A stretch of 64,000 nt of DNA from Algibacter lectus (GTDB taxonomy: Bacteria; Bacteroidota; Bacteroidia; Flavobacteriales; Flavobacteriaceae): positions 310,001-374,000 of the forward strand of contig NZ_FOLN01000002.1 of the NCBI RefSeq assembly GCF_900112395.1, read 5' to 3'. Under the pieces are notes generated by a model. It was given only the letters and a program-made list of their open reading frames with translations. It ran no database searches and had not been told where the DNA came from. This document shows, one piece after another, positions 16,342 through 23,811 of this stretch; within the stretch, counting starts at the first letter, position 1; the number at the start of each line of letters is the position of its first letter. The position numbers and the translations under genes are program-made.

Positions 16342-16863
16342 TTATTTGGGAGGGTACCCAACTTCACCCCCATTACCATCATTCAAGGGGTCCACTGGGA
16401 TATCGTCATCTGCATCTCCAAAAAATGAAACATTTAAACTACTTGCTTTATCTGTTTTTTTGTGCCCAGTTGGTACAATAAACATGGTATTTCTGTTTTT
16501 CTTACCAGGTTTTCCGTTTTTTCCGTAATTACCCAAGTATACGCGTAAACCCGTCATGGTATAGCCTACACTGTCCGATTCTTTTTCAGCGAAAGCGATA
16601 TAATCTTCAATGTTTTTTAAGCTCCACATTACAGAACGCATGGGCTTTCTTTTAGAATTATCGTCTAACTCTATTGTAGAGTCTATTTCTTTTGGGTTGT
16701 TTTTCTCCCAATTCGCACTTAATTCTGTAGCTTCTAGAATTGTAATGGTTCCGGTTGGGTTATCAATTTCTACCACAGTACCTTCTAATGGCCTTGGACA
16801 AAAATAATAAGTTAATGCAGCTCCTATAACAAAGCCTAAAATAATGTACACTAAATTCTTCAT
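16342..16863 (-). CDS. Anchored extracytoplasmic protein of a sensor-kinase module
   Basis: The 173-residue protein has an N-terminal membrane anchor (about 5-21), with a periplasmic part containing a globular region and the segment GLRVYLGNYG. A low-complexity, glycine/proline/aspartate-rich tail (about 148-173) ends the chain. It precedes the polytopic protein and the kinase. I do not recognise the family. Position suggests it is the outermost component of the signalling module, for example a ligand- or stress-sensing protein. No catalytic residues are evident. Confidence 0.7.
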   Translation of the reverse strand: MKNLVYIILGFVIGAALTYYFCPRPLEGTVVEIDNPTGTITILEATELSANWEKNNPKEIDSTIELDDNSKRKPMRSVMWSLKNIEDYIAFAEKESDSVGYTMTGLRVYLGNYGKNGKPGKKNRNTMFIVPTGHKKTDKASSLNVSFFGDADDDIPVDPLNDGNGGEVGYPPK

Positions 16864-17005
16864 AAATATTTGGTTAAAATGGTTAGGTTTTCGCTAATGT
16901 AGTAAAAAGATTTATCCATCTTAAATTAGTTGAACACAATTAGAAAATAAAGTAGTTTTCCGTATGAAAAACCTTAAATATTAGCTTAAATAATAAAATT
17001 TTCGG

Positions 17006-17464
17006 CTAAAAATTAATCGCTGTAGTATATTTCACTTCATTAATAACAAACATACTATGCGTACTTCCTATATGATTTATGGAAGTTAACTTCTCTACCA
17101 TAAAGGCTCTAAAGGCCATCATATCTTTAACGACAACCTTAAGTAAATAGTCGTACTCACCACTTAAATGGTAACACTCTAGCACTTCGTGCAGCTTAGC
17201 CACTTCTTTTTCAAACTTTACCACATAATCTTGACTGTGCTGCACGAGTTTTACATGGCAAAACACTACAAAATCGCGTTCAATTTTACTTTTATTTACT
17301 AAAGCAATATAACCCGATATAAAACCCGCTTTTTCTAGTTTTTTAATACGCTCGTAAACCGCTGTTACCGATAGGTTTAATTTATTAGCAAGCGCCTTAT
17401 TGGTTTGTTTACTGTCTGTTTGCAGGTACTCTAGCAGTTTTTTATCGGTAGCATCAAAAATCAT
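17006..17464 (-). CDS. Lrp/AsnC-family transcriptional regulator
   Basis: The 152-residue protein has an N-terminal winged HTH (about 1-60; TNKALANKLNLSVTAVYERIKKLEKAGFI) and a C-terminal RAM domain (about 65-150) with the conserved GEYDYLLKV ligand segment. It is divergent from the Cys/Met-metabolism PLP enzyme at 17624. Lrp proteins often regulate the divergent gene, and the 159 bp between them holds an inverted repeat GTTTTACA...TGTAAAAC, a plausible operator. Only about a third of residues appear shared with the other Lrp protein (4775), so they are distinct paralogues. Confidence 0.93.
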   Translation of the reverse strand: MIFDATDKKLLEYLQTDSKQTNKALANKLNLSVTAVYERIKKLEKAGFISGYIALVNKSKIERDFVVFCHVKLVQHSQDYVVKFEKEVAKLHEVLECYHLSGEYDYLLKVVVKDMMAFRAFMVEKLTSINHIGSTHSMFVINEVKYTTAINF

Positions 17465-17571
17465 AATCGAAAATATTTCTTAAAAACAAGGTTTAAACAA
17501 CAATGTACTGAAATATATTCCGAATAATTAAATTAAAATAGATTTATTTTCCTATAAAATAGAATTAACTT

Positions 17572-17608
17572 GTTTTACAATCTAATATAAGCCTACTTTG
17601 TGTAAAAC
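17572..17608. promoter_or_regulatory. Candidate operator between Lrp and the PLP enzyme
   Basis: GTTTTACA at 17572-17579 and TGTAAAAC at 17601-17608 form perfect 8 bp arms around 21 nt. Arms of this size and spacing (29 bp centre to centre) suit a dimeric or higher-order regulator such as Lrp. No promoter with an exact TAnnTTTG was found here. Confidence 0.4.
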
Positions 17609-17623
17609 ATAAAACAACCACCT

Positions 17624-18826
17624 ATGGCTTTTAAACCCGCAAACAACATACAAGATTTACAATACTTTGGAGAATTTGGAGGTGTCAACCCTTCCATTTC
17701 CGACTCGTCCACATACACCTTTCTATCAGCAAAAACCATGTTTGATACCTTTGAAGGCAATGCCGATGGTTGCTACCTCTATTCGCGCCACTCCTCGCCT
17801 TCTAATTTATATTTAGGCGACGCTTTGGCTGCTATGGAAGGCACAGAAACCGCAAATGTTTCGGCTTCTGGCATGGGCGCTATTACTCCGGTTTTACTAC
17901 AATTATGCGGTAGCGGCGACCATATAGTATCGAGCAGAACCATTTACGGCGGCACGTATGCGTTTCTTAAAAATTTTACACCGCGTTTTAACATCGCTAC
18001 TAGTTTTGTAGATATTACTAAGCTAGACGCTGTAGAAGCTGCTATTACCGAAAAAACTAAAGTATTGTATTGCGAGTCTGTTAGCAACCCGCTGCTAGAA
18101 GTTGCCGATATTAAAGATTTAGCGGCTCTTGCTAAAAAGCATAATTTAAAATTAGTGGTAGATAACACGTTTTCACCACTATCTATATCACCTGCCATTT
18201 TAGGTGCCGATGTTGTAATACACAGTTTAACCAAGTTTATTAACGGATCTAGCGATACGGTTGGTGGCGTGGTTTGTGGTACACAAGAGTTTATTAACGA
18301 TTTAAGAAACGTAAACAGCGGAGCTTCTATGCTTTTAGGCGCTACTATGGATAGTTTGCGCGCATCGTCGGTATTAAAAAACCTAAGAACTTTACATATT
18401 AGAATACAGCAACACAGTAAAAACGCGCTGTATTTAGCTGAAAGATTTGAGCAATTGGGTTTAAAAACCGTTTATCCTGGTTTAGCCTCACACCCATCGC
18501 ACACGCTATTTAAAAGCATGATGAACGCGGCTTATGGTTTTGGCGGTATGCTAACACTAGATGTTGGTTCTGCTGAAAAAGCAAATGCGCTTATGGAACT
18601 TATGCAGAATAAAAACTTAGGTTATTTAGCGGTAAGTCTTGGATTTTATAAAACGCTTTTTAGCGCTCCAGGAAGCTCAACATCGTCCGAAATTCCAGAA
18701 GACGAACAAAAAGAAATGGGCCTATCGGAAGGTTTAATCCGTTTTTCTATTGGCTTAGATGATGATATTGAACGTAGTTTCCAAACCATGAAACTCTGCA
18801 TGATTTCCTTAGATATTTTAAAGTAA
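17624..18826 (+). CDS. Cys/Met metabolism PLP-dependent enzyme (methionine gamma-lyase/cystathionine lyase-like)
   Basis: The 400-residue protein is a fold-type I PLP enzyme of the trans-sulfuration group. VIHSLTKFINGSSD gives the Schiff-base lysine K204, VVDNTF the pyridine-binding D180, and YLYSRHSSPSNLYL the region that binds the phosphate and neighbouring active site. Members include methionine gamma-lyase, cystathionine gamma-synthase and cystathionine lyases; specific residues that would separate these cannot be read with certainty. It is divergent from an Lrp regulator, consistent with amino-acid-responsive control. A strong terminator follows. Confidence 0.9.
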   Translation: MAFKPANNIQDLQYFGEFGGVNPSISDSSTYTFLSAKTMFDTFEGNADGCYLYSRHSSPSNLYLGDALAAMEGTETANVSASGMGAITPVLLQLCGSGDHIVSSRTIYGGTYAFLKNFTPRFNIATSFVDITKLDAVEAAITEKTKVLYCESVSNPLLEVADIKDLAALAKKHNLKLVVDNTFSPLSISPAILGADVVIHSLTKFINGSSDTVGGVVCGTQEFINDLRNVNSGASMLLGATMDSLRASSVLKNLRTLHIRIQQHSKNALYLAERFEQLGLKTVYPGLASHPSHTLFKSMMNAAYGFGGMLTLDVGSAEKANALMELMQNKNLGYLAVSLGFYKTLFSAPGSSTSSEIPEDEQKEMGLSEGLIRFSIGLDDDIERSFQTMKLCMISLDILK

Positions 18827-18837
18827 TTTTCAATAAA

Positions 18838-18877
18838 AAAGAGTAAACCTGAGCGTTAAACTAATGGTTTACTCTTT
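18838..18877. terminator. Terminator between the PLP enzyme and pcm
   Basis: AAAGAGTAAACC (18838-18849) pairs with GGTTTACTCTTT (18866-18877) over a 16 nt loop. The T tract is better on the minus strand, serving pcm, and it can also end the plus-strand gene. Confidence 0.75.
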
Positions 18878-18925
18878 CAAATTAAAATAAAGCATATCAA
18901 TATTTTAGAATGAATAAAAACAGAC

Positions 18926-19567
18926 TTAGTTTTTATCTCCTAGTAAGGGTACAAATCTAAACTCACCAAACTCTTCTTGCTCAAATTCCTTAGGCCCTTT
19001 TCTAATAAAAAGTGTCATAATTTGAACATCATCTCCCACAGGAATAATTAAGCGTCCGCCAATTTTTAACTGACTCAACAATGGTCTTGGCACAAAAGGC
19101 GCACCAGCAGTTACAATAATACTATCGAAAGGCGCTTCGGTTTTTAAACCAACATAACCATCGCCAAAAATGAGTTTTTTAGGTCGGTAACCCAATTTAG
19201 GTAAAAACTTGCTCGTTTTTTTAAACAGCTCGTTTTGGCGCTCTATACTATACACTTTAGCTCCTAATTCACACAAAACTGCGGTTTGATATCCGCTACC
19301 TGTACCAATTTCTAAAACTTTATGCCCAGGCTTTATTTGCATTAACTCGCTTTGGAATGCTACCGTATAAGGTTGTGATATGGTTTGGTCTGCAGCAATC
19401 GGGAAGGCTTTATCTTGATACGCATGATCTAAAAAACTAGAATCCATAAACAAATGCCTTGGTATTTTAGCTACAGCAGCCAAAACCGCATTGTTGGTTA
19501 TGCCTTTGTTTTTTAATACATTAACGAGTTGTTGTCTTAATCCTTGGTGTCTAAAAGTGTCTTTCAA
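18926..19567 (-). CDS. pcm: Protein-L-isoaspartate O-methyltransferase
   Basis: This 213-residue protein has the SAM-binding motif VLEIGTGSGYQTAVLCELG and the conserved PCMT segments QTISQPYTVAF and FDSIIVTAGAPFVPRPLL. It methylates L-isoaspartyl residues of damaged proteins using S-adenosylmethionine, allowing repair, in the cytosol. The start is TTG at 19565-19567, preceding KDTFRHQGLRQQLV; no ATG fits. It converges with the PLP enzyme gene. Confidence 0.93.
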   Translation of the reverse strand: MKDTFRHQGLRQQLVNVLKNKGITNNAVLAAVAKIPRHLFMDSSFLDHAYQDKAFPIAADQTISQPYTVAFQSELMQIKPGHKVLEIGTGSGYQTAVLCELGAKVYSIERQNELFKKTSKFLPKLGYRPKKLIFGDGYVGLKTEAPFDSIIVTAGAPFVPRPLLSQLKIGGRLIIPVGDDVQIMTLFIRKGPKEFEQEEFGEFRFVPLLGDKN

Positions 19568-19701
19568 TGGTTGGGAGGTTTTACAGGGTTAAAATTAGTC
19601 AAAGATTTCTAAGGGTAAAACAATTTTATAAGAATTTATTTTTAACAAGAATCCGAAGAAAATTTTAAGCCCAATTAAGCAAAAGGACGTTTTAAATATG
19701 T

Positions 19702-19709
19702 TATTTTTG
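19702..19709 (+). promoter_or_regulatory. Probable promoter of the 19726 oxidoreductase gene
   Basis: TATTTTTG matches TAnnTTTG, 17 nt before the ATG. No well-spaced -33 TTG is visible. Confidence 0.5.
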
Positions 19710-19725
19710 TTGAAAACCTATTATT

Positions 19726-20685
19726 ATGCTAAACGCTGGAGTACTTGGTGCTGGTCATCTTGGAAAAATTCATTTAAGACTACTTAAACAATCAGAAAAA
19801 TATAATCTTGTCGGGTTTTATGATGCCGATGAAGCCAACGGAAAACTTGTAGAAGCCGAGTTTGGATACAAATTTTTTAGCTCTATAGACGCCTTAATCG
19901 ACGCTGTAGACATGGTAGATATTGTAACCCCAACCCTATCGCATTACGATTGCGCAAAGCGAGCTATAGCAAAGGGTAAGCATGTTTTTATTGAAAAACC
20001 AATTACTAATACCGTTGAAGAGGCTGAACATATTAGAGAACTTTTAGCCGAAAACAATTTACGCGGCCAAGTTGGGCACGTAGAGCGTTTTAACCCAGCT
20101 TATTTAGCCATAAAAAACGATATAAAATCACCGATGTTTATTGAAACGCATCGTTTAGCAGAATTTAATCCGCGTGGTACCGATGTACCTGTGGTTTTAG
20201 ATTTAATGATACACGATATCGATATTATTTTAAGCGTTGTAAAATCTAAAGTAAAACATATTTCCGCCAGTGGTGTTTCTGTTATTAGCGACACACCAGA
20301 TATTGCCAATGCACGTTTAGAGTTCGAAAACGGCTGTGTTGCCAACCTTACAGCGAGCAGAATTTCACTTAAAAAAATGCGTAAAGCACGTTTTTTCCAA
20401 AAGGACGCTTATATTTCTGTAGATTTTCTTGAAAAGAAATGTGAAGTGGTTAAAATGAAAGATGCTCCAGAAGTACCTGGAGATTTCGATATGGTGTTAC
20501 AAAATGCTGAAGGCGTTAAAAAACAAATTTATTTTGACAACCCAAAAGTAGCCGATAATAACTCTATTTTAGATGAGTTGGAAACTTTTGCACACGCCAT
20601 AAACACCAACACCACACCAGTTGTAACCCTGCATGACGGCACAGAAGCTTTGCGCGTTGCAACACAAATTATTAATTGCTTTTAA
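19726..20685 (+). CDS. Gfo/Idh/MocA-family NAD(P)-dependent oxidoreductase
   Basis: The 319-residue protein starts with the Rossmann motif GVLGAGHLGKIHLRLL and has the family's active-site lysine in the EKPI motif (HVFIEKPITN). The C-terminal domain (about 120-319) shows DLMIHDIDIIL and a beta-sheet region. Family members oxidise or epimerise sugars, inositols or related compounds; the substrate is not evident. In this window it leads a string of plus-strand genes (3-hydroxyacyl-CoA dehydrogenase, YggS). Confidence 0.92.
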   Translation: MLNAGVLGAGHLGKIHLRLLKQSEKYNLVGFYDADEANGKLVEAEFGYKFFSSIDALIDAVDMVDIVTPTLSHYDCAKRAIAKGKHVFIEKPITNTVEEAEHIRELLAENNLRGQVGHVERFNPAYLAIKNDIKSPMFIETHRLAEFNPRGTDVPVVLDLMIHDIDIILSVVKSKVKHISASGVSVISDTPDIANARLEFENGCVANLTASRISLKKMRKARFFQKDAYISVDFLEKKCEVVKMKDAPEVPGDFDMVLQNAEGVKKQIYFDNPKVADNNSILDELETFAHAINTNTTPVVTLHDGTEALRVATQIINCF

Positions 20686-20728
20686 TACAACTGTAGCTTA
20701 AGCAATAGAAATTCTAAATAGTTTAAAG

Positions 20729-20746
20729 TTTTCGCTTACGCGGAAA
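20729..20746 (+). repeat. Leader hairpin before the 3-hydroxyacyl-CoA dehydrogenase gene
   Basis: TTTTCGC-TTAC-GCGGAAA forms a 7 bp stem with one wobble pair and a TTAC loop, followed by an A-rich tract and the ATG at 20764. A near-identical layout precedes serA and, in the opposite strand, ychF. Confidence 0.55.
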
Positions 20747-20763
20747 TAAAAAAAATTACCAGA

Positions 20764-21651
20764 ATGAAAAACATAGCAGTTATTGGCGCAGGCACCATGG
20801 GAAATGGCATTGCGCATACTTTTGCGCAAAGTGGTTTTAGCGTAAACCTTATCGATATTAACGAAGCAGCCCTTAAAAAAGGCATGGATACTATTGCGAA
20901 AAATTTAGATCGCATGGTGACTAAAGAAAAAATTACCGAAACCGATAAAAACAATACGCTTGCCAATATTACCACACATACAGCAATACCTGATGGTGTA
21001 AAAAACACCGATTTAATTGTAGAAGCAGCAACCGAAAACCTCGATTTAAAGCTGAAAATTTTTAAACAACTGAGTGATGTTTGCGAGCCTAACTGCATTT
21101 TAGCAACCAACACCTCCTCTATTTCTATTACGCAAATTGCTGCCGTAACACAGAAACCAGAAAACGTAATTGGTATGCATTTTATGAATCCGGTGCCTAT
21201 TATGACTTTAGTTGAAATTATTCGTGGTTACAACACCAGTGATGCGGTTACTAAAACCATTATGGATCTTTCTGCTAAACTTGGCAAGACACCTGTAGAA
21301 GTTAACGATTACCCTGGGTTTGTAGCAAACCGTATTTTAATGCCTATGCTAAACGAATCTATAGAAACCTTATACAATGGGGTTGCTGGTGTAAATGAAA
21401 TAGACACCGTAATGAAACTTGGTATGGCGCACCCTATGGGGCCGCTACAATTAGCCGATTTTATTGGCCTAGATGTTTGTCTTTCTATTTTAAACGTAAT
21501 GTACAAGGGTTTTAAAAACCCAAAATATGCACCTTGCCCACTATTAGTCAATATGGTTAATGCAGGAAAACTGGGTGTAAAATCAGGTGAAGGTTTTTAC
21601 GATTATTCCGAAAACAGAAAAGCCGAAAAGGTTTCAAAACAATTTTTGTAG
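20764..21651 (+). CDS. 3-hydroxybutyryl-CoA / 3-hydroxyacyl-CoA dehydrogenase
   Basis: The 295-residue protein has the NAD-binding motif VIGAGTMGNGIAHTFAQSG, the catalytic histidine in GMHFMNP, and YPGFVANRILMPMLNE of the C-terminal domain, with full length for the monofunctional Hbd type. It oxidises (S)-3-hydroxyacyl-CoA to the 3-keto form with NAD, in fatty-acid or butyrate metabolism. Whether it prefers short chains cannot be told. A hairpin lies 17-35 nt upstream of the ATG. The YggS gene follows 42 bp later. Confidence 0.93.
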   Translation: MKNIAVIGAGTMGNGIAHTFAQSGFSVNLIDINEAALKKGMDTIAKNLDRMVTKEKITETDKNNTLANITTHTAIPDGVKNTDLIVEAATENLDLKLKIFKQLSDVCEPNCILATNTSSISITQIAAVTQKPENVIGMHFMNPVPIMTLVEIIRGYNTSDAVTKTIMDLSAKLGKTPVEVNDYPGFVANRILMPMLNESIETLYNGVAGVNEIDTVMKLGMAHPMGPLQLADFIGLDVCLSILNVMYKGFKNPKYAPCPLLVNMVNAGKLGVKSGEGFYDYSENRKAEKVSKQFL

Positions 21652-21693
21652 GCGCTATTTACAAAATAAACTACAAGCAAAATATATAATAAA

Positions 21694-22359
21694 ATGAGTG
21701 TTAGCGACAATCTCCTTCATATAAAATCAACTTTACCAGAACACGTAACGCTTGTTGCTGTTTCTAAAACCAAACCAGTGTCTGATATTATGGAAGCTTA
21801 CAATGCGGGACAACGCATTTTTGGTGAAAATAAAATTCAGGATATGGCAGACAAATATGAAGCCATGCCAAAAGACATCCAATGGCACATGATTGGGCAT
21901 GTACAGCGTAATAAAGTGAAATACATGACGCCTTTTGTTGCTTTAATTCATGGTGTTGATAATTTTAAACTACTTGAAGAAATAAACAAACAAGCGTTAA
22001 AACACGATAGAGTTATTAATTGCTTGTTGCAAATAAAAATAGCTTCGGAAGATTCTAAATTTGGCTTAGCGCCTCAAGATGCTATCGATATTATACAATC
22101 GGAAGCTTTTTTAGCTTTAAAAAACGTGAATATTACAGGCGTTATGGGCATGGCGACCTTTACAGATGATGAAACTCAAATTGAAAGCGAATTCAAATTA
22201 CTGAAATCCACTTTTGATGATTTAAAAACAATAAACCCCAATAATAGCGCCTTTACAACCATTTCCATGGGAATGAGTGGCGATTATAAATTAGCAATTC
22301 AATGCGGAAGTACCATGGTTCGTGTTGGAAGTAGTATATTTGGTTTAAGGAATTACTAA
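21694..22359 (+). CDS. YggS-family pyridoxal-phosphate homeostasis protein
   Basis: The 221-residue protein is a single alanine-racemase-like barrel with the PLP lysine K25 in VAVSKTKP, ENKIQD, HMIGHVQRNK and SMGMSGDYKLAI. Proteins of the YggS/PLPBP family bind PLP and buffer its supply in the cytosol, without known catalytic turnover. It follows the 3-hydroxyacyl-CoA dehydrogenase gene on the same strand. Confidence 0.95.
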   Translation: MSVSDNLLHIKSTLPEHVTLVAVSKTKPVSDIMEAYNAGQRIFGENKIQDMADKYEAMPKDIQWHMIGHVQRNKVKYMTPFVALIHGVDNFKLLEEINKQALKHDRVINCLLQIKIASEDSKFGLAPQDAIDIIQSEAFLALKNVNITGVMGMATFTDDETQIESEFKLLKSTFDDLKTINPNNSAFTTISMGMSGDYKLAIQCGSTMVRVGSSIFGLRNY

Positions 22360-22443
22360 TACACATGATGGCCCGCAGTATACAGACGGTAATTTAAGCA
22401 CCGCCAATTACACACGGACGATTACATACTAAAAGAAAAGCAT

Positions 22444-23808
22444 TTGTACGCAATAGTAGATATTGAAACCACAGGTGGTAAATTTAACGAAGAAGGCATC
22501 ACCGAAATTGCCATTTACAAGTTTGACGGCCACGAGGTTGTCGATCAATTTATAAGTCTTGTAAATCCGGAACGTGAAATCCAGCCCTTTGTTGTTAATT
22601 TAACTGGTATAAACAGTAAAATGCTACGAGATGCGCCTAAGTTTTACGAAGTCGCTAAACGTATTATCGAAATTACTGAAGATTGTATTTTGGTGGCGCA
22701 TAATGCGCAATTCGATTATCGTATTCTAGGCACGGAATTCAGACGTTTAGGTTATGATTATAAACGTAAAACACTCTGCACTGTAGAACTTTCTAAAGAT
22801 TTAATACCAGACCAAGCTTCTTACAGTTTAGGCAAGCTTGTGCGCTCTCTTGGTATTCCGGTAACCGATAGACACCGTGCTTCCGGCGATGCACTGGCTA
22901 CCGTAAAATTATTTAAACTTCTACTTGCTAAAGACACCTCAAAAAATATTATTCAGCAATCTGTAAAGCTTCATAAAAAAAACAAGCTAGATTCTAAGTT
23001 TTTAAACATTTTAGACACCCTTCCATCGGTTACTGGCGTATATTACATACATAATGCCGAAGGCGATATCATCTATATTGGTAAAAGCAATAACATTAAA
23101 AAACGCCTAAACCAACACTTCACAGGTACCAACTCGAAGTCTAAAAAACTACAACGTTTAGTAAGTACTGTCACCTTTGAATCTACCGGAAGTGAACTTG
23201 TAGCACTTCTAAAAGAAAACGAAGAAATAAAACAAAACAAACCGCTATTTAACAGAGCATTACGCCGTTCTATTTTTACACATGCTTTATATAGTTTTGT
23301 CGACGAAAACGGCTATATAAATTTGAAAATTGATGTGGCCGATGGTCGTAAAAAAAACATAACCACGTTCACCAATAGACAAAGCGCAAAGAGTTTTTTA
23401 ACAAACGTTGTTGAAGAATATAAACTGTGCCAAAAGCTAGCCGGACTCTACAAAACCAAAACCAGTTGCTTTAGTTACGATATTAAAGAATGTGCAGGTG
23501 CTTGTATTCAAAAAGAAACTCCTGAAGCATACAACAAACGTGTAAATGCTTTAATTGAAAAGCATAGCTACGTTAAAAAAAACATGGTAATTATTGATAG
23601 AGGTCGCGATGTCGATGAGCGCAGTGCAATTTTAATTGAAAACGGTGTTTTTAAAGGACTTGGTTTTGTTAATTTAAACTATCAAATTAACAACATCGAG
23701 GTATTAGAATCCATTATTACTCCTATGGAAAACAACCGCGATGCACAGCATATTATCAAGAATTATGTTCGTAAAAACAAACGTTTAAAAATTATAAACT
23801 TCAACTAA
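22444..23808 (+). CDS. DnaQ-like exonuclease fused to UvrC-like GIY-YIG nuclease
   Basis: The 454-residue protein joins two nucleases. Residues 1-165 are a DEDDh exonuclease (D6 and E8 in DIETTGG, AHNAQFDYR, DRHRASGDA). From about 198 a GIY-YIG domain follows (GVYYIHNAEGDIIYIGKS, then KKRLNQHF) and a C-terminal region with CAGACIQKE as in UvrC homologues. The combination resembles Cho-type and DnaQ-UvrC fusions that act in excision repair, but whether this one does is not shown. The start is TTG at 22444; ATG is not available at the conserved N-terminus. Confidence 0.9.
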   Translation: MYAIVDIETTGGKFNEEGITEIAIYKFDGHEVVDQFISLVNPEREIQPFVVNLTGINSKMLRDAPKFYEVAKRIIEITEDCILVAHNAQFDYRILGTEFRRLGYDYKRKTLCTVELSKDLIPDQASYSLGKLVRSLGIPVTDRHRASGDALATVKLFKLLLAKDTSKNIIQQSVKLHKKNKLDSKFLNILDTLPSVTGVYYIHNAEGDIIYIGKSNNIKKRLNQHFTGTNSKSKKLQRLVSTVTFESTGSELVALLKENEEIKQNKPLFNRALRRSIFTHALYSFVDENGYINLKIDVADGRKKNITTFTNRQSAKSFLTNVVEEYKLCQKLAGLYKTKTSCFSYDIKECAGACIQKETPEAYNKRVNALIEKHSYVKKNMVIIDRGRDVDERSAILIENGVFKGLGFVNLNYQINNIEVLESIITPMENNRDAQHIIKNYVRKNKRLKIINFN

Positions 23809-23811
23809 CAC

